Assembly: GCA_017500825.1 (NCBI GenBank)
Contig: JAFVYB010000085.1
Location: 1 to 46,899, forward strand
DNA length: 46,899 nt
Direction: 5' to 3'
Origin: Myxococcaceae bacterium
GTDB lineage: Bacteria > Myxococcota > Myxococcia > Myxococcales > UBA5297
Each line of letters opens with the position of its first letter. Position 1 is the first letter of the stretch. The notes beneath the pieces were generated by a model that saw nothing but the letters and a program-made list of their open reading frames with translations, was not told where the DNA came from and made no database searches. Of the stretch, positions 18,909 to 26,375 are shown piece after piece. The position numbers and the translations under genes are program-made.

Positions 18909-20621
18909 TCAGTGGACCGTGATCGAGAAGGCGTTCATCAGGTCGTTGAGTCGATCGGCGTTGGCTTCGTCGTCCGCGAAGAGCGACTCGAAGGTGACCG
19001 ACTCGCCCAGGCGCAGCGCGATCATGGTGTAAGCCGCCTCCGCCGAGACCACGTCGGCGAAGCCCGCGGGAACGGCTGGCAGGGTCACAGCGGTGCTCTC
19101 GCCGCCAAAGTAGATGGACCAGCGGCGGTCGGTGCCCGTGAGCATGGCGCGATAGAGCGAGGCGCCCTCGACCGAAGGCAGCGAGGAGATCTTGCGCGTG
19201 GCCGCGTCAAAGCTGCTGCCCGTGGGCGCGCCGAGGAAGCTGCCCGTCAGCGTCGTGCCTTCCTCCGCGAGCGTGTCGAACGACTCGACGATGGCGCTGA
19301 AGTTGATGTCCATCTCGGTGTCGGTGATGGCGCCGGCGAGATCGCTGTCGAGCGCGATGGCGAGGACCTTGCGGCCCGCTGAATTGAGGTCCTCCCTGCC
19401 GCTGGTGACCGTCATGTCGAAGGTGAGGTTGCTCGACTGGGAAGCGCCCACGCCGAGGGGGATGAGCCCCTGATCGCCGAAGTCGGCCAGGGCCAGGGCG
19501 CCGACGAGATCGGCCGGTTCGTTGCCCATCAGGACGGGCGGCGCGGGCAGCGTCACCTTGCGCGACTGATCGAACTTGAGCGAGGGCGCCCAGTTTTTGT
19601 CATCGAGCTCGTGCGAGCTGTCGCCAAAGGTCAGTTCGCGGTTGGTCGCGTAGTCGTAATTCAGCACCGAGAAGAGCGTCGGCAGCATCGGCAACAGCTG
19701 CGGCAGCATGGAGGCCAGGTCGAGTTGCGTCTCGCCCGACAGGCTGCCGAGAACGTTCGTGATGAACGCGCTCGTCTCATTGTTGAGCAGTTGACCGACG
19801 ATGGGGTCGCTGATGCTTCCAATCGAGACAAAGGCGCTGAAGGCCGCCTGCTTGCCACAGGCGCCCTCGCGCTCAAGCGCCTCGTTGCCGCAGGGGCTGG
19901 GCAGGCCAAACACCGAGTAGTCGGTCTTGTCGCCAATCAGCACGCTCCCCGGGCCCGGGAAGGTGAAGGTCGTCTCGGAACCGGGCGCGAACTGGGCGAC
20001 CAGAGGATCGAGCCATGAGGGCAGCGAGAAGTTCGTGTCGCGCGCGTCGCCGAGGAAGAGCGCGGGCTCGAAATCGAGGAGGTTGCCCTGCACCGCGAGG
20101 CCGGCGATGCCGATGGTGATCGTGTCCTCAGGCGTCTCGGGCCAGACGTTCGCCATGTTGCCCTTGAGGCCGCCACGGCGCGCTGTCGGCAGTCGGCGCA
20201 CGGCGATGACGAGGTCGCGCGCGGACACATCGGCCACGGTCACGTAGTGGTAGTCGGCGTGGAAGACGCTCACCGTCGCCGCCGCGTCAGAGTCGACGAT
20301 GGCCAGATAGCGCTCGTCGTCCTGCGCCGTCAGCGCGTGCTCAACGCCGCCAACCGAGGCCACCACCGTCGCGCCGAGCACCGGGCGACGAGTCAACTCG
20401 TCGATGACCGACACGCGCAGGCCACCCTCGGGCAGCGGCACCTCCCCCACGGGGCCAGTGCCGGGCTCGCTCGCGTCGTCCTGGCCCGGCGTCACACTCG
20501 CGTCCGCGTCAGTTTGTGGATCGCCCTCGGGATCGGTCTCGCTGCTGCAAGCGCCCAGGCAAAGCCCCGCGCTCAGGCTGAGAATCGCCAAAAGCGACAT
20601 CAAAAATTTTTTCTGTCTCAT
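18909..20621 (-). CDS. Large lipoprotein, paralogue of the upstream gene (family A)
   Basis: A 570-residue predicted lipoprotein of unknown function. The signal peptide MRQKKFLMSLLAILSLSAGLC... ends in lipobox LGAC (Cys25), followed by an acidic Asp/Ser/Gly linker. Next comes a carboxypeptidase-regulatory-like segment (LRVSVIDELTRRPVLGATVVAS, VFHADYHYVTVADVSARDL), then a long region with GLAVQGNLLDFEPALFLGD and a terminal segment DRRWSIYFGGESTAV. The same blocks in the same order recur in the neighbour at 20930-23107, so they are diverged tandem paralogues. A pair of Cys near CGNEALEREGACGK is also shared. Start ATG 20621 opens the signal peptide. It is probably anchored at the cell surface or outer membrane. 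Confidence 0.75.
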   Translation of the reverse strand: MRQKKFLMSLLAILSLSAGLCLGACSSETDPEGDPQTDADASVTPGQDDASEPGTGPVGEVPLPEGGLRVSVIDELTRRPVLGATVVASVGGVEHALTAQDDERYLAIVDSDAAATVSVFHADYHYVTVADVSARDLVIAVRRLPTARRGGLKGNMANVWPETPEDTITIGIAGLAVQGNLLDFEPALFLGDARDTNFSLPSWLDPLVAQFAPGSETTFTFPGPGSVLIGDKTDYSVFGLPSPCGNEALEREGACGKQAAFSAFVSIGSISDPIVGQLLNNETSAFITNVLGSLSGETQLDLASMLPQLLPMLPTLFSVLNYDYATNRELTFGDSSHELDDKNWAPSLKFDQSRKVTLPAPPVLMGNEPADLVGALALADFGDQGLIPLGVGASQSSNLTFDMTVTSGREDLNSAGRKVLAIALDSDLAGAITDTEMDINFSAIVESFDTLAEEGTTLTGSFLGAPTGSSFDAATRKISSLPSVEGASLYRAMLTGTDRRWSIYFGGESTAVTLPAVPAGFADVVSAEAAYTMIALRLGESVTFESLFADDEANADRLNDLMNAFSITVH

Positions 20622-20825
20622 CGAAACGCCTCGCTTCCTGCGCGCCGTCGGCCTCTTGCCGCCACTCGGGCACACCCCGAGATCAAGCGCGTCTTGAGAC
20701 TTTTTTGCCCGGCGTCCGGCGTGGCGACATGGCGTCGACGCGGGGGACGCGCGCCCCTCCGCCTCTCTGGCAGCGTCTCCGTGCCAAGGGGTTGGGAAGG
20801 TCCGGCCCGGCAAAAAAGGCGGCGC

Positions 20826-20854
20826 GCCCTAGCACAGCCCTGTGACCAAAAAAA
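20826..20854 (-). promoter_or_regulatory. Promoter of lipoprotein gene 18909-20621
   Basis: The minus-strand -10 TAGGGC (20826-20831) is followed by GCGCCGCC and T6. At the -35 position there is only a T-run. A CACAG-CC-CTGTG palindrome (20832-20843) occupies the spacer and could bind a regulator. This is the weaker -35 version of the shared promoter type. Confidence 0.5.
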
Positions 20855-20889
20855 GGGGCGCTCACGAGGCGTGACAATTGGCCCGCGCG

Positions 20890-20930
20890 CAGAGGGAAAA
20901 TCTGCGTTTTCAGAGGGAAAATCGGCGTTT
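20890..20930 (-). promoter_or_regulatory. Tandem 21-bp repeat upstream of the lipoprotein promoter (candidate operator)
   Basis: CAGAGGGAAAATC followed by TGCGTTTT (20890) repeats at 20911 as CAGAGGGAAAATC followed by GGCGTTT, immediately in tandem. It lies about 35-75 bp upstream of the -35 position of the minus-strand promoter, and its end touches the stop of the next gene. A third copy precedes the paralogue's promoter at 23242, suggesting shared regulation. Confidence 0.55.
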
Positions 20931-23107
20931 CAGGGCGCCGACTCCACCTGTGTCTCAGCGCTGTCGACGGCCGCCTCGTGAATCGAAAACGCGCGGGTGA
21001 GCGCATTGAGGCGCGCGACACCTTCTTCGCCATCGATCTTGAAGAGCGCGTCGACGCCGGCGTCCCCGGCGAGCCGGACGGCCTGCGCCATGAAGGGAAC
21101 TGTCGCCGCTGACGCGTCCAAATCCTCAAATCCCTCTGGCGGCCTGGGCAGCGCCACCTCGCCGCCGCCAAAGGTCACGGTCCAGCGCCGCCCCGAGGCG
21201 AGCGTGAAGATGAGCCGATAGACGCCCGCGCCCTCGACCTCGGCCACGCCCCGCACCGAACGACTCGCGCCCTCGAACGCGCCACCGCTGGGCAGACCGA
21301 TGAAGTCACCGCCGATCTCGGGCAGGCGCTCCCCCTCTGGCGAAGGCATCCGCGCCACGACGCCACTCAGGCCGAGCGCGCCGTCCGCCATCACGCCGCC
21401 CCCCGGCAAAGCGATGGCCACGAGCACAAAGTCCGACCCCTCGACACCGCCCTGGGGCGCGGCCATCTGCAACGCCACCTCGCCGATCTTGCCCTGAGCG
21501 TCGGCCACCCCCGCCCCGAGCCCGAGCGGCACAAATCCGCGATCCTCGACGAGCGCCAGCGCCGCGCCGGCCACAAACCCGACCGCTTCGCCATCGAGCG
21601 TGGGGAGCGCGGGCAGCGAGAGCGCGATCGAGCGGTTCAGCGCCAGCGATGGGGTCATGTCGCGCACGGCCACCGCGTCGACCGCAAAATCCGCCGCGGG
21701 CACCAGGTCAAAGGGCACGTCGCGCACCATGCCGAATTCGACCTGCGAGAGGATGGGCAGCGCCTGGCTGAGGAGCGCGCCGTAGTCGATGGGGCCGCCG
21801 CCGGTGAGCGCCCCCGCCAGCGGCGCGAGGTCGGTGACGGGCATCGAGAAGCCGAGGCTGAAGGCCGACTGATTGCCGCACAGCCCCGAGCGCGCCTTGT
21901 CCGCCTCGCCGCACGGTCCAGCGCCGCCCAGGGCGAGGAAGCTGTCCTTGTCGCCGATCACCACCCCGCTCGGCAGCGCCACGCCCGGCAGGTCGACGAG
22001 CCCCGCGATCGAGATGTCGGTCGTCACGGTCTCGCCGAGGAACTGTTCGAGCCCGAGGTCGAGGAGGCTCCCCTGCACCGAGAGGCCGACAAAGCCCGCC
22101 GAAAGGTTGGAGGTGGAAGCGCTGGCCAGCGTGGTGACAGCGCCGCGCACACCGCCCTTGTTGAGAGTCGCCACGCGCCGCATCGGCACCATGAGGTCGC
22201 GCGCGCTCAGTCCGGCGATGGTCACGCTGTTGAAGTCCGGGTGGAAGGCGCTCAGCGTCAGCGCGCCCGCCGTGGCCTCGCCGTTCAAAATGTAGCTGCC
22301 GGGCGTGCCAGCCTCCTCTTCGAGCGCGATTTGGCCGCCGGAAGTGTCCGCGACGACGGTGGCGCCCTGGATTGTCCTGCCGCTCGTCTCGTCGACGAGC
22401 ACCGCGCGCAGCGACGCGTTTGACCGGGCGATGACCTCGACCTCGGCCGAGCACGAGACTCCTCCCATCGTGGCCCGAACAGCCTGCGTGGCGCCCTGGG
22501 TAGCGGCCGCGCCCGTGAATGTGGCGCGCATCCCCGATTCCTCTGTCGTCGTCAGGCGAACCACGCCGCCCGAGGCGCTCCAGGTGGGTTTTTCCGCCGC
22601 GATCACCGCCTCTTCGCCCGCGTAGGCGACCACCGTGAAGGTGCGCCTGCCGTCGACGCCCAGCACCGCGTGCGCCGGATAGACCTCGCAGCGATCAAAG
22701 CTCTCGGCCGCGTCCTGACAGCGCCCGGCGCGGCAGATCTTGGCGCCGCACTCGTCGGAGGTGAAGCAGTCGGGCACGAGGCAGGTGAAATCCGAGCAGG
22801 TGCAGCCGCCAAACTCGCAGCCCTGCCAGGGCGCGCCGCCAAAGGCGTCGTGGGCCACGTTGCAATCCGCGCTGGAGCGGCAGACGGGCAGGCAAAAACC
22901 GTCGTTGGCACAGATGAAGTGGCGGTTGGGCGAGGCGCAGTCGAGGTCGCTCTTGCAGGCCTTGTTGCAGGACTTTTCCAGCGGGTTGCAGTCGAGGTCG
23001 CTCACCTGGCTCGGGTTGTTGCTGCAGGCGATCAGAGCGGCGCAGAGGCACAAAAAACCCAAAAGCGCGGCAGGGGCGCGGCGCGCGACGCGTGTCGATG
23101 AGGTCAT
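20930..23107 (-). CDS. Large Cys-rich lipoprotein (family A paralogue with Cys-rich N-terminus)
   Basis: A 725-residue predicted lipoprotein of unknown function. The signal peptide ends in lipobox LIAC (Cys28). Residues about 35-155 are Cys-rich with CKSDLDCASPN, CRSSADCN and CTSDECGAKICRAGRC spacing, like the small disulphide domains common in myxobacterial-type surface proteins. An Ig-like segment (about 160-245, TFTVVAYAGEEAV... TWSASGGVVRL) follows. The rest matches the downstream paralogue: LRAVLVDETSGRTIQGATVVAD, AFHPDFNSVTIAGLSARDL, GLSVQGSLLDLGLEQFLGE, RRWTVTFGGGEVAL. Compared with that paralogue it has gained the Cys-rich and Ig-like parts. ATG 23107 opens the signal peptide. The role is probably at the envelope surface. 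Confidence 0.75.
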   Translation of the reverse strand: MTSSTRVARRAPAALLGFLCLCAALIACSNNPSQVSDLDCNPLEKSCNKACKSDLDCASPNRHFICANDGFCLPVCRSSADCNVAHDAFGGAPWQGCEFGGCTCSDFTCLVPDCFTSDECGAKICRAGRCQDAAESFDRCEVYPAHAVLGVDGRRTFTVVAYAGEEAVIAAEKPTWSASGGVVRLTTTEESGMRATFTGAAATQGATQAVRATMGGVSCSAEVEVIARSNASLRAVLVDETSGRTIQGATVVADTSGGQIALEEEAGTPGSYILNGEATAGALTLSAFHPDFNSVTIAGLSARDLMVPMRRVATLNKGGVRGAVTTLASASTSNLSAGFVGLSVQGSLLDLGLEQFLGETVTTDISIAGLVDLPGVALPSGVVIGDKDSFLALGGAGPCGEADKARSGLCGNQSAFSLGFSMPVTDLAPLAGALTGGGPIDYGALLSQALPILSQVEFGMVRDVPFDLVPAADFAVDAVAVRDMTPSLALNRSIALSLPALPTLDGEAVGFVAGAALALVEDRGFVPLGLGAGVADAQGKIGEVALQMAAPQGGVEGSDFVLVAIALPGGGVMADGALGLSGVVARMPSPEGERLPEIGGDFIGLPSGGAFEGASRSVRGVAEVEGAGVYRLIFTLASGRRWTVTFGGGEVALPRPPEGFEDLDASAATVPFMAQAVRLAGDAGVDALFKIDGEEGVARLNALTRAFSIHEAAVDSAETQVESAP

Positions 23108-23190
23108 GTCCGTCAAACCGTCCTTCTGTCTGTCCGCCGGCGGCGCGGGCGAGTCCCCCAGTGCGAAAGGGGGGCCAAAAAAGGGCGGCG

Positions 23191-23218
23191 CCTCTAGCAC
23201 AGCGCCCACCGACCTCAA
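23191..23218 (-). promoter_or_regulatory. Promoter of lipoprotein gene 20930-23107
   Basis: Minus strand: TTGAGG (23213-23218), a 16-bp spacer, then TAGAGG (23191-23196) followed by CGCCGCCC and TTTTTT. It is a member of the shared promoter type. Confidence 0.65.
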
Positions 23219-23241
23219 GACCGGGTGCGTCATGGCCATCT

Positions 23242-23254
23242 CAGAGGGAAATCG
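23242..23254 (-). promoter_or_regulatory. Third copy of the candidate operator
   Basis: CAGAGGGAAATCG matches the 21-bp tandem repeats at 20890-20930 with one base fewer in the A-run. It lies about 24 bp upstream of the -35 of the paralogous lipoprotein promoter, on the same relative side as the other copies. Confidence 0.45.
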
Positions 23255-23314
23255 ACTCTGGGACAGCCCCCTTCCGCGCCTTGCCTGACGCGGCCCGACA
23301 GAGCGCCATTTATG

Positions 23315-23335
23315 CGCATAAAATAATTTTATGCG
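23315..23335. promoter_or_regulatory. Palindrome in divergent promoter region
   Basis: CGCATAAAAT and ATTTTATGCG form 10-bp arms around one A, followed by a T7 run (23339 onward). It lies between divergently transcribed genes and about 23 bp upstream of the -35 of the Cys-rich lipoprotein, which suggests an operator. A hairpin terminator is the alternative, but no plus-strand gene ends here. Confidence 0.5.
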
Positions 23336-23357
23336 TCATTTTTTTCGTTTGGCCGTG

Positions 23358-23386
23358 TTGACTTTTGAACACGCCGTCCCTAGGGG
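23358..23386 (+). promoter_or_regulatory. Promoter of the Cys-rich chimeric lipoprotein
   Basis: TTGACT (23358-23363), exactly 17 bp, then TAGGGG (23381-23386) followed by CGCGCCG and CTTTTCC. It is among the best matches of the shared promoter type. Confidence 0.72.
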
Positions 23387-23429
23387 CGCGCCGCTTTTCC
23401 CCAACCAAAGAGACAGAAAGGAACCACTC

Positions 23430-24347
23430 ATGAAGCGATGGATGTTGATGTCGGCCCTGGCGCTCGCCCTGGCCGCCTGCAGTGACGAAGAGACCAAACC
23501 CTCGGGCGAGCCCTCCAACCCCACCTGCACCGTCGACGAGACCGCCGTCTGCGAGGGCAAGTGCGGCACCATCACCGTCAAGGACAGCTGCGACGCCGAT
23601 GTCGAGGTCGATTGCGGCGACACCTGCGGCGACACAGAGAGCTGCAACGCCGAGACAAACACCTGCGAAGCCGACGCGCCCGCCTGCACCGTCGACGAGA
23701 CCGCCGCCTGCGAGGGCAAATGCGGCACCATCACCGTCAAGGACAGCTGCGACGCCGATGTCGAGGTCGATTGCGGCGACACCTGCGGCGACACAGAGAG
23801 CTGCAACGCCGAGACGAACACGTGCGAAAAGGTGAGCAGCAATACGCCGTGCATGACGAGCTTTGATTGTTCAGATCCAACAGAATATTGCGCTTATACT
23901 ACTGAGATCGCTCCCGACGGCACTGAAGAAACCGCCGGTTTCTGCACAATTGGCGCGCGCGGCACCAAACAATGCGGGGAAACAATTGCTGCAAATGAAG
24001 ATGCGACCGTTTGTGAATCGGGATTGCTCGACGCCAACGACGCGACGACTTGCGCCTGCCCTTGCATGACAAATGATTGGTGCGGCGACAAATACTTCTG
24101 TAATTATGATCTCTGGAGCTCCTATGGTTGGTATGCCGAATGTGAACTGGGCGAACGCGGCACCAAACAATGTGGAGAGCTAGTCACTGAATCATCCAAT
24201 GAATGCGACTTTGGCTTTGCTGTCGAAGGCGAGATCGAAGGTAATAATTATTGCAGCTGCAGCTGTGAAACCGACGCGGATTGCCCCGAAGCGCTTTCTT
24301 ATTGCAGCCATTCGGGCGGAAACGTCTGTATCTATAAGCTGAACTAA
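23430..24347 (+). CDS. Cys-rich lipoprotein with tandem 53-aa repeat
   Basis: A 305-residue predicted lipoprotein, function unknown. Signal peptide MKRWMLMSALALALAAC ends in lipobox LAAC (Cys17). Residues about 33-135 are a 53-residue unit (CTVDETA.CEGKCGTITVKD...) repeated twice, almost identical at DNA level. The second half has spaced cysteines and two GTKQCGE blocks (GARGTKQCGETI, GERGTKQCGELV) and ends YCSHSGGNVCIYKLN. From about 23840 codon choice shifts to AT-richer codons (gaatat, gcttat, actact) than the GC-rich first half, as if two segments of different origin were joined. ATG 23430 has AAAGGA 7 nt upstream. A promoter and terminator bracket it as a single gene. Confidence 0.7.
   Translation: MKRWMLMSALALALAACSDEETKPSGEPSNPTCTVDETAVCEGKCGTITVKDSCDADVEVDCGDTCGDTESCNAETNTCEADAPACTVDETAACEGKCGTITVKDSCDADVEVDCGDTCGDTESCNAETNTCEKVSSNTPCMTSFDCSDPTEYCAYTTEIAPDGTEETAGFCTIGARGTKQCGETIAANEDATVCESGLLDANDATTCACPCMTNDWCGDKYFCNYDLWSSYGWYAECELGERGTKQCGELVTESSNECDFGFAVEGEIEGNNYCSCSCETDADCPEALSYCSHSGGNVCIYKLN
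23526..23831 (+). repeat. Near-identical tandem 159-bp coding repeat
   Basis: Copy 1 is at 23526-23684 and copy 2 at 23685-23831. They differ at only a few positions (for example gtc/gcc and aag/aaa). The unit is an in-frame 53 codons, so copy number can change without frameshift. The low divergence points to a recent duplication. Confidence 0.9.
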
Positions 24348-24367
24348 AACATCGACAAATGCCCTTC

Positions 24368-24410
24368 AAAATCCCTTCCCAAATTATTTTGGTGAAGGGA
24401 TTTTTATATT
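24368..24410 (+). terminator. Terminator after the Cys-rich lipoprotein
   Basis: AAATCCCTTC pairs with GAAGGGATTT (10 bp) with an inner CCAAA/TTTGG stem, followed by TTTTTATATT. A-runs on the left could make it work in both directions, closing truC as well. Confidence 0.85.
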
Positions 24411-24471
24411 TAACCCATAAACTCAACTTCTCACACAGATATCATATCAAATCAAGAATCAAACATCATAT

Positions 24472-25143
24472 TTAAACGACACTCCCGCCAAACAATCCAT
24501 TCAAACACATAAATTCAGGCGTCGACGCTTTCACAATTTGTTTTTCACCCCCCACCGGATGCGCAAAAGATATTTCCGCCGCGTGCAATGCCAGTCGATT
24601 CAGGGCGAATTGTTCGCGAAAGAAGCGATTGATTTCGCCGCGGCCGTAATTCACGTCGCCGACAATGGGGTGGCCGATGTGTTTGAGGTGTCGGCGGATT
24701 TGATGGAATCGACCGGTCTGGGGGAACGCCTCGACGAGCGAAAAGGGGCCGATGGCGAGTTTTGCGGTGGCCAGGCGGCGGATACGCGTCACCGCGGGCA
24801 CGCGTTCGCCGCCCTCTGAGCGGGGCACGGGATGATCGACGGTGATGTCCGCGGGGGGCACGCCGCGCGCGAGGGCCAGGTAGCGCTTGCGCACGACGCC
24901 GGACTCGAACTGCGTCTGGAGCGCGGCGGCGATGGCGGGGCTGAGGGCGAAGAGGAGGACGCCGCTCGTGCCTCGGTCGAGGCGGTGGACGGGATAGACG
25001 CGGCGGCCGATTTGGTCGCGCAGGAGGGTCATGGCGACCACGCGATCGCGTCCCAGACCGCGGTGAACGAGGAGGCCCGAGGGCTTGTCGACGGCGGCGA
25101 GGTGTTCGTCGAGGAAGAGGATGTCGAGCTTTGGGGCACTCAC
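24472..25143 (-). CDS. truC: tRNA pseudouridine synthase C-like (RluA family)
   Basis: An RluA-family pseudouridine synthase. The 223-residue single-domain protein lacks an S4 domain, as TruC does. Its start ILFLDEHLAAVDKPSGLLVHRG and the run LLRDQIGRRVYPVHRLDRGTSGVLLFAL match TruC, with catalytic Asp in HRLDRGTSG. TruC modifies U65 in some tRNAs. The GTG start at 25143 lies 12 nt after the DksA-like stop, so the two are probably co-transcribed. Other small RluA members are possible, so the exact target is inferred. Confidence 0.8.
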   Translation of the reverse strand: MSAPKLDILFLDEHLAAVDKPSGLLVHRGLGRDRVVAMTLLRDQIGRRVYPVHRLDRGTSGVLLFALSPAIAAALQTQFESGVVRKRYLALARGVPPADITVDHPVPRSEGGERVPAVTRIRRLATAKLAIGPFSLVEAFPQTGRFHQIRRHLKHIGHPIVGDVNYGRGEINRFFREQFALNRLALHAAEISFAHPVGGEKQIVKASTPEFMCLNGLFGGSVV

Positions 25144-25155
25144 GAGTGGCTCGGC

Positions 25156-25542
25156 TCAGTCGACGAAGTCGAAGATCGTCTTGCGCGAAAAGCGGGTGCG
25201 CGGGCGCGCCTTGTCCTGACACTCGACGCACAGCTCGGCCCACGGCATGGCCAAAAGGCGCCTGGGCGCGATCTCCTCCTCGCACGACTCGCACAGGCCA
25301 AACTCGTCCGGGCGCTGTTCGAGCTTGACGAGGGCCCGGTGGATGCGCCGCACCGTCTCGGCGGCGTTCTTGTTCCGCGTCGAGGCGATGGACTGGAGCA
25401 TCTCGTTGAGCGGCTGCTCGTCCTCTCCGGCGCGATCCACGGCGCCAGCGCCAGATTCGACCTCGGCGCCATCCTTGGCGAGGAGCGAAGCGCGGTGTTC
25501 CTGGAGGAGCTGGGCAAAGCGCGCGAGTTCTTGAGGTGTCAC
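25156..25542 (-). CDS. DksA/TraR-family zinc-finger protein (paralogue)
   Basis: DksA-type proteins enter the RNA polymerase secondary channel and modulate promoters together with ppGpp. The 128-residue product has a long N-terminal helix region, a tip sequence with VDRAGEDE (the D-x-A tip pattern of DksA), a second helix LNEMLQSIASTRNKNAAETVRRIHRALVKLEQ, and a C4 zinc finger CESCEEEIAPRRLLAMPWAELCVEC. GTG 25542 with GGAG 10 nt upstream is chosen; earlier starts would run past the likely promoter at 25621. It is co-oriented with truC. A second DksA is encoded at 43783. Confidence 0.8.
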   Translation of the reverse strand: MTPQELARFAQLLQEHRASLLAKDGAEVESGAGAVDRAGEDEQPLNEMLQSIASTRNKNAAETVRRIHRALVKLEQRPDEFGLCESCEEEIAPRRLLAMPWAELCVECQDKARPRTRFSRKTIFDFVD

Positions 25543-25904
25543 GGTGAGGAGTCTCCAAGGCTGAAGGTGGTTGCCGGACAGCGGCAGGGGGCGGCCAGTG
25601 CCGGGGCGAAAAGGGCGGGCCTTTTGCGCCATCGACGGCCGACTCGAAACGGAAAAACGCGCGGACAAGCTCGCCGCTTCTGCCCGCTCTGTGGCGTCGA
25701 CCATCGACAGCGCTCAGGCGTGCCAAAGCGAAGAGGCGCCCTCCCCCACCCCAAAGACGCGACGAGGCGAAGCCCACAGCCCGGACACATCTTAGCGCCC
25801 GCCTGTGACACGGCTGACGGCAGCGGCGAGACGACGAACCGGCGCCTCGACAAAAAGCGACAAAAAGCAAAGGCCAGGGCGAAGCGGGCCAGAAGAAGGC
25901 GGCC

Positions 25905-25933
25905 TTGAAAGCGGCGATCGCTTCGACTAAGGC
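25905..25933 (+). promoter_or_regulatory. Promoter of the guanidinium exporter
   Basis: TTGAAA (25905-25910), exactly 17 bp, then TAAGGC (25928-25933), followed by GCGCCGCC and GTTTT. The predicted transcript start near 25940 lies just upstream of the riboswitch. Shared promoter type. Confidence 0.7.
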
Positions 25934-25956
25934 GCGCCGCCGTTTTGCCGAAGGGC

Positions 25957-25997
25957 CCCGACGAGACGCGCCGTACCGGGTGAAGACAAGACGACGC
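25957..25997 (+). promoter_or_regulatory. Guanidine-III riboswitch
   Basis: The 41-nt stretch matches the guanidine-III (ykkC-III) aptamer closely: the ACGAG block after the first strand, GCGCCGTAC in the middle, and GACAAGACG at the 3' side. The first stem strand CCCG (25957-25960) pairs with CGGG (25977-25980); in the known Thermobifida RNA these are CCGG/CCGG, so pairing is kept with changed bases. The second pairing (GCGCC with GACGC) has one C-A mismatch. It sits between a promoter and the start of a Gdx/SugE guanidinium exporter, the expected target. The mechanism is probably translational, since no terminator follows before the ribosome site GAGGAAG (26034-26040). Confidence 0.85.
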
Positions 25998-26044
25998 TCC
26001 CCATTCGCTCAAGCGCTTCGCCCCGGCGGAGTCGAGGAAGTGTC

Positions 26045-26368
26045 ATGACTGCCTGGTTGTCCCTCGTCGTGGCCGGCCTTTTGGAGACAGGTTGGACCAT
26101 CGGCATGAAGTTTTCGCAGGGCTTTAGCCGCCCGCTGCCGACGGCGCTCACCGTGGCCGCCATCCTGGCCAGCATGTGGCTTCTCGCCTGGGCCACCAAA
26201 ACGCTGCCGATCGGCACGGCCTACGCGGTCTGGGTCGGCATCGGCGCCACGGGCACGGCGATCCTCGGCGCCCTGATCTTTCACGAGCCGATCACGCCCG
26301 CGCGCGCCTTCTTTCTCGCCCTGCTCATCGCCTCCATCCTCGGCCTGAAGTTCACCTCGCCCAGCTGA
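26045..26368 (+). CDS. gdx: Guanidinium exporter, SMR family
   Basis: Gdx (formerly SugE) exports guanidinium in exchange for protons across the inner membrane as a dual-topology dimer. The 107-residue protein has four hydrophobic helices and the essential Glu14 in GLLETGWTIGMKFSQGFSRP, plus the subtype signature LAWATKTLPIGTAYAVWVGIGATGTAILG. This is the Gdx rather than the EmrE subtype. The start has GAGGAAG 5 nt upstream. A guanidine-III riboswitch precedes it and an RluD-type gene follows 7 nt later, apparently in the same transcript. Confidence 0.93.
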   Translation: MTAWLSLVVAGLLETGWTIGMKFSQGFSRPLPTALTVAAILASMWLLAWATKTLPIGTAYAVWVGIGATGTAILGALIFHEPITPARAFFLALLIASILGLKFTSPS

Positions 26369-26375
26369 ACCACCG

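Noticed and set aside
18475..19032. Possible plus-strand gene between yajC and the lipoprotein
   Set aside because: It overlaps the lipoprotein 3' end and the yajC promoter, with no ribosome site and no recognisable product.
23526..23831. CRISPR-like repeat
   Set aside because: There are two long in-frame copies in direct contact, without spacers; it is a coding duplication.
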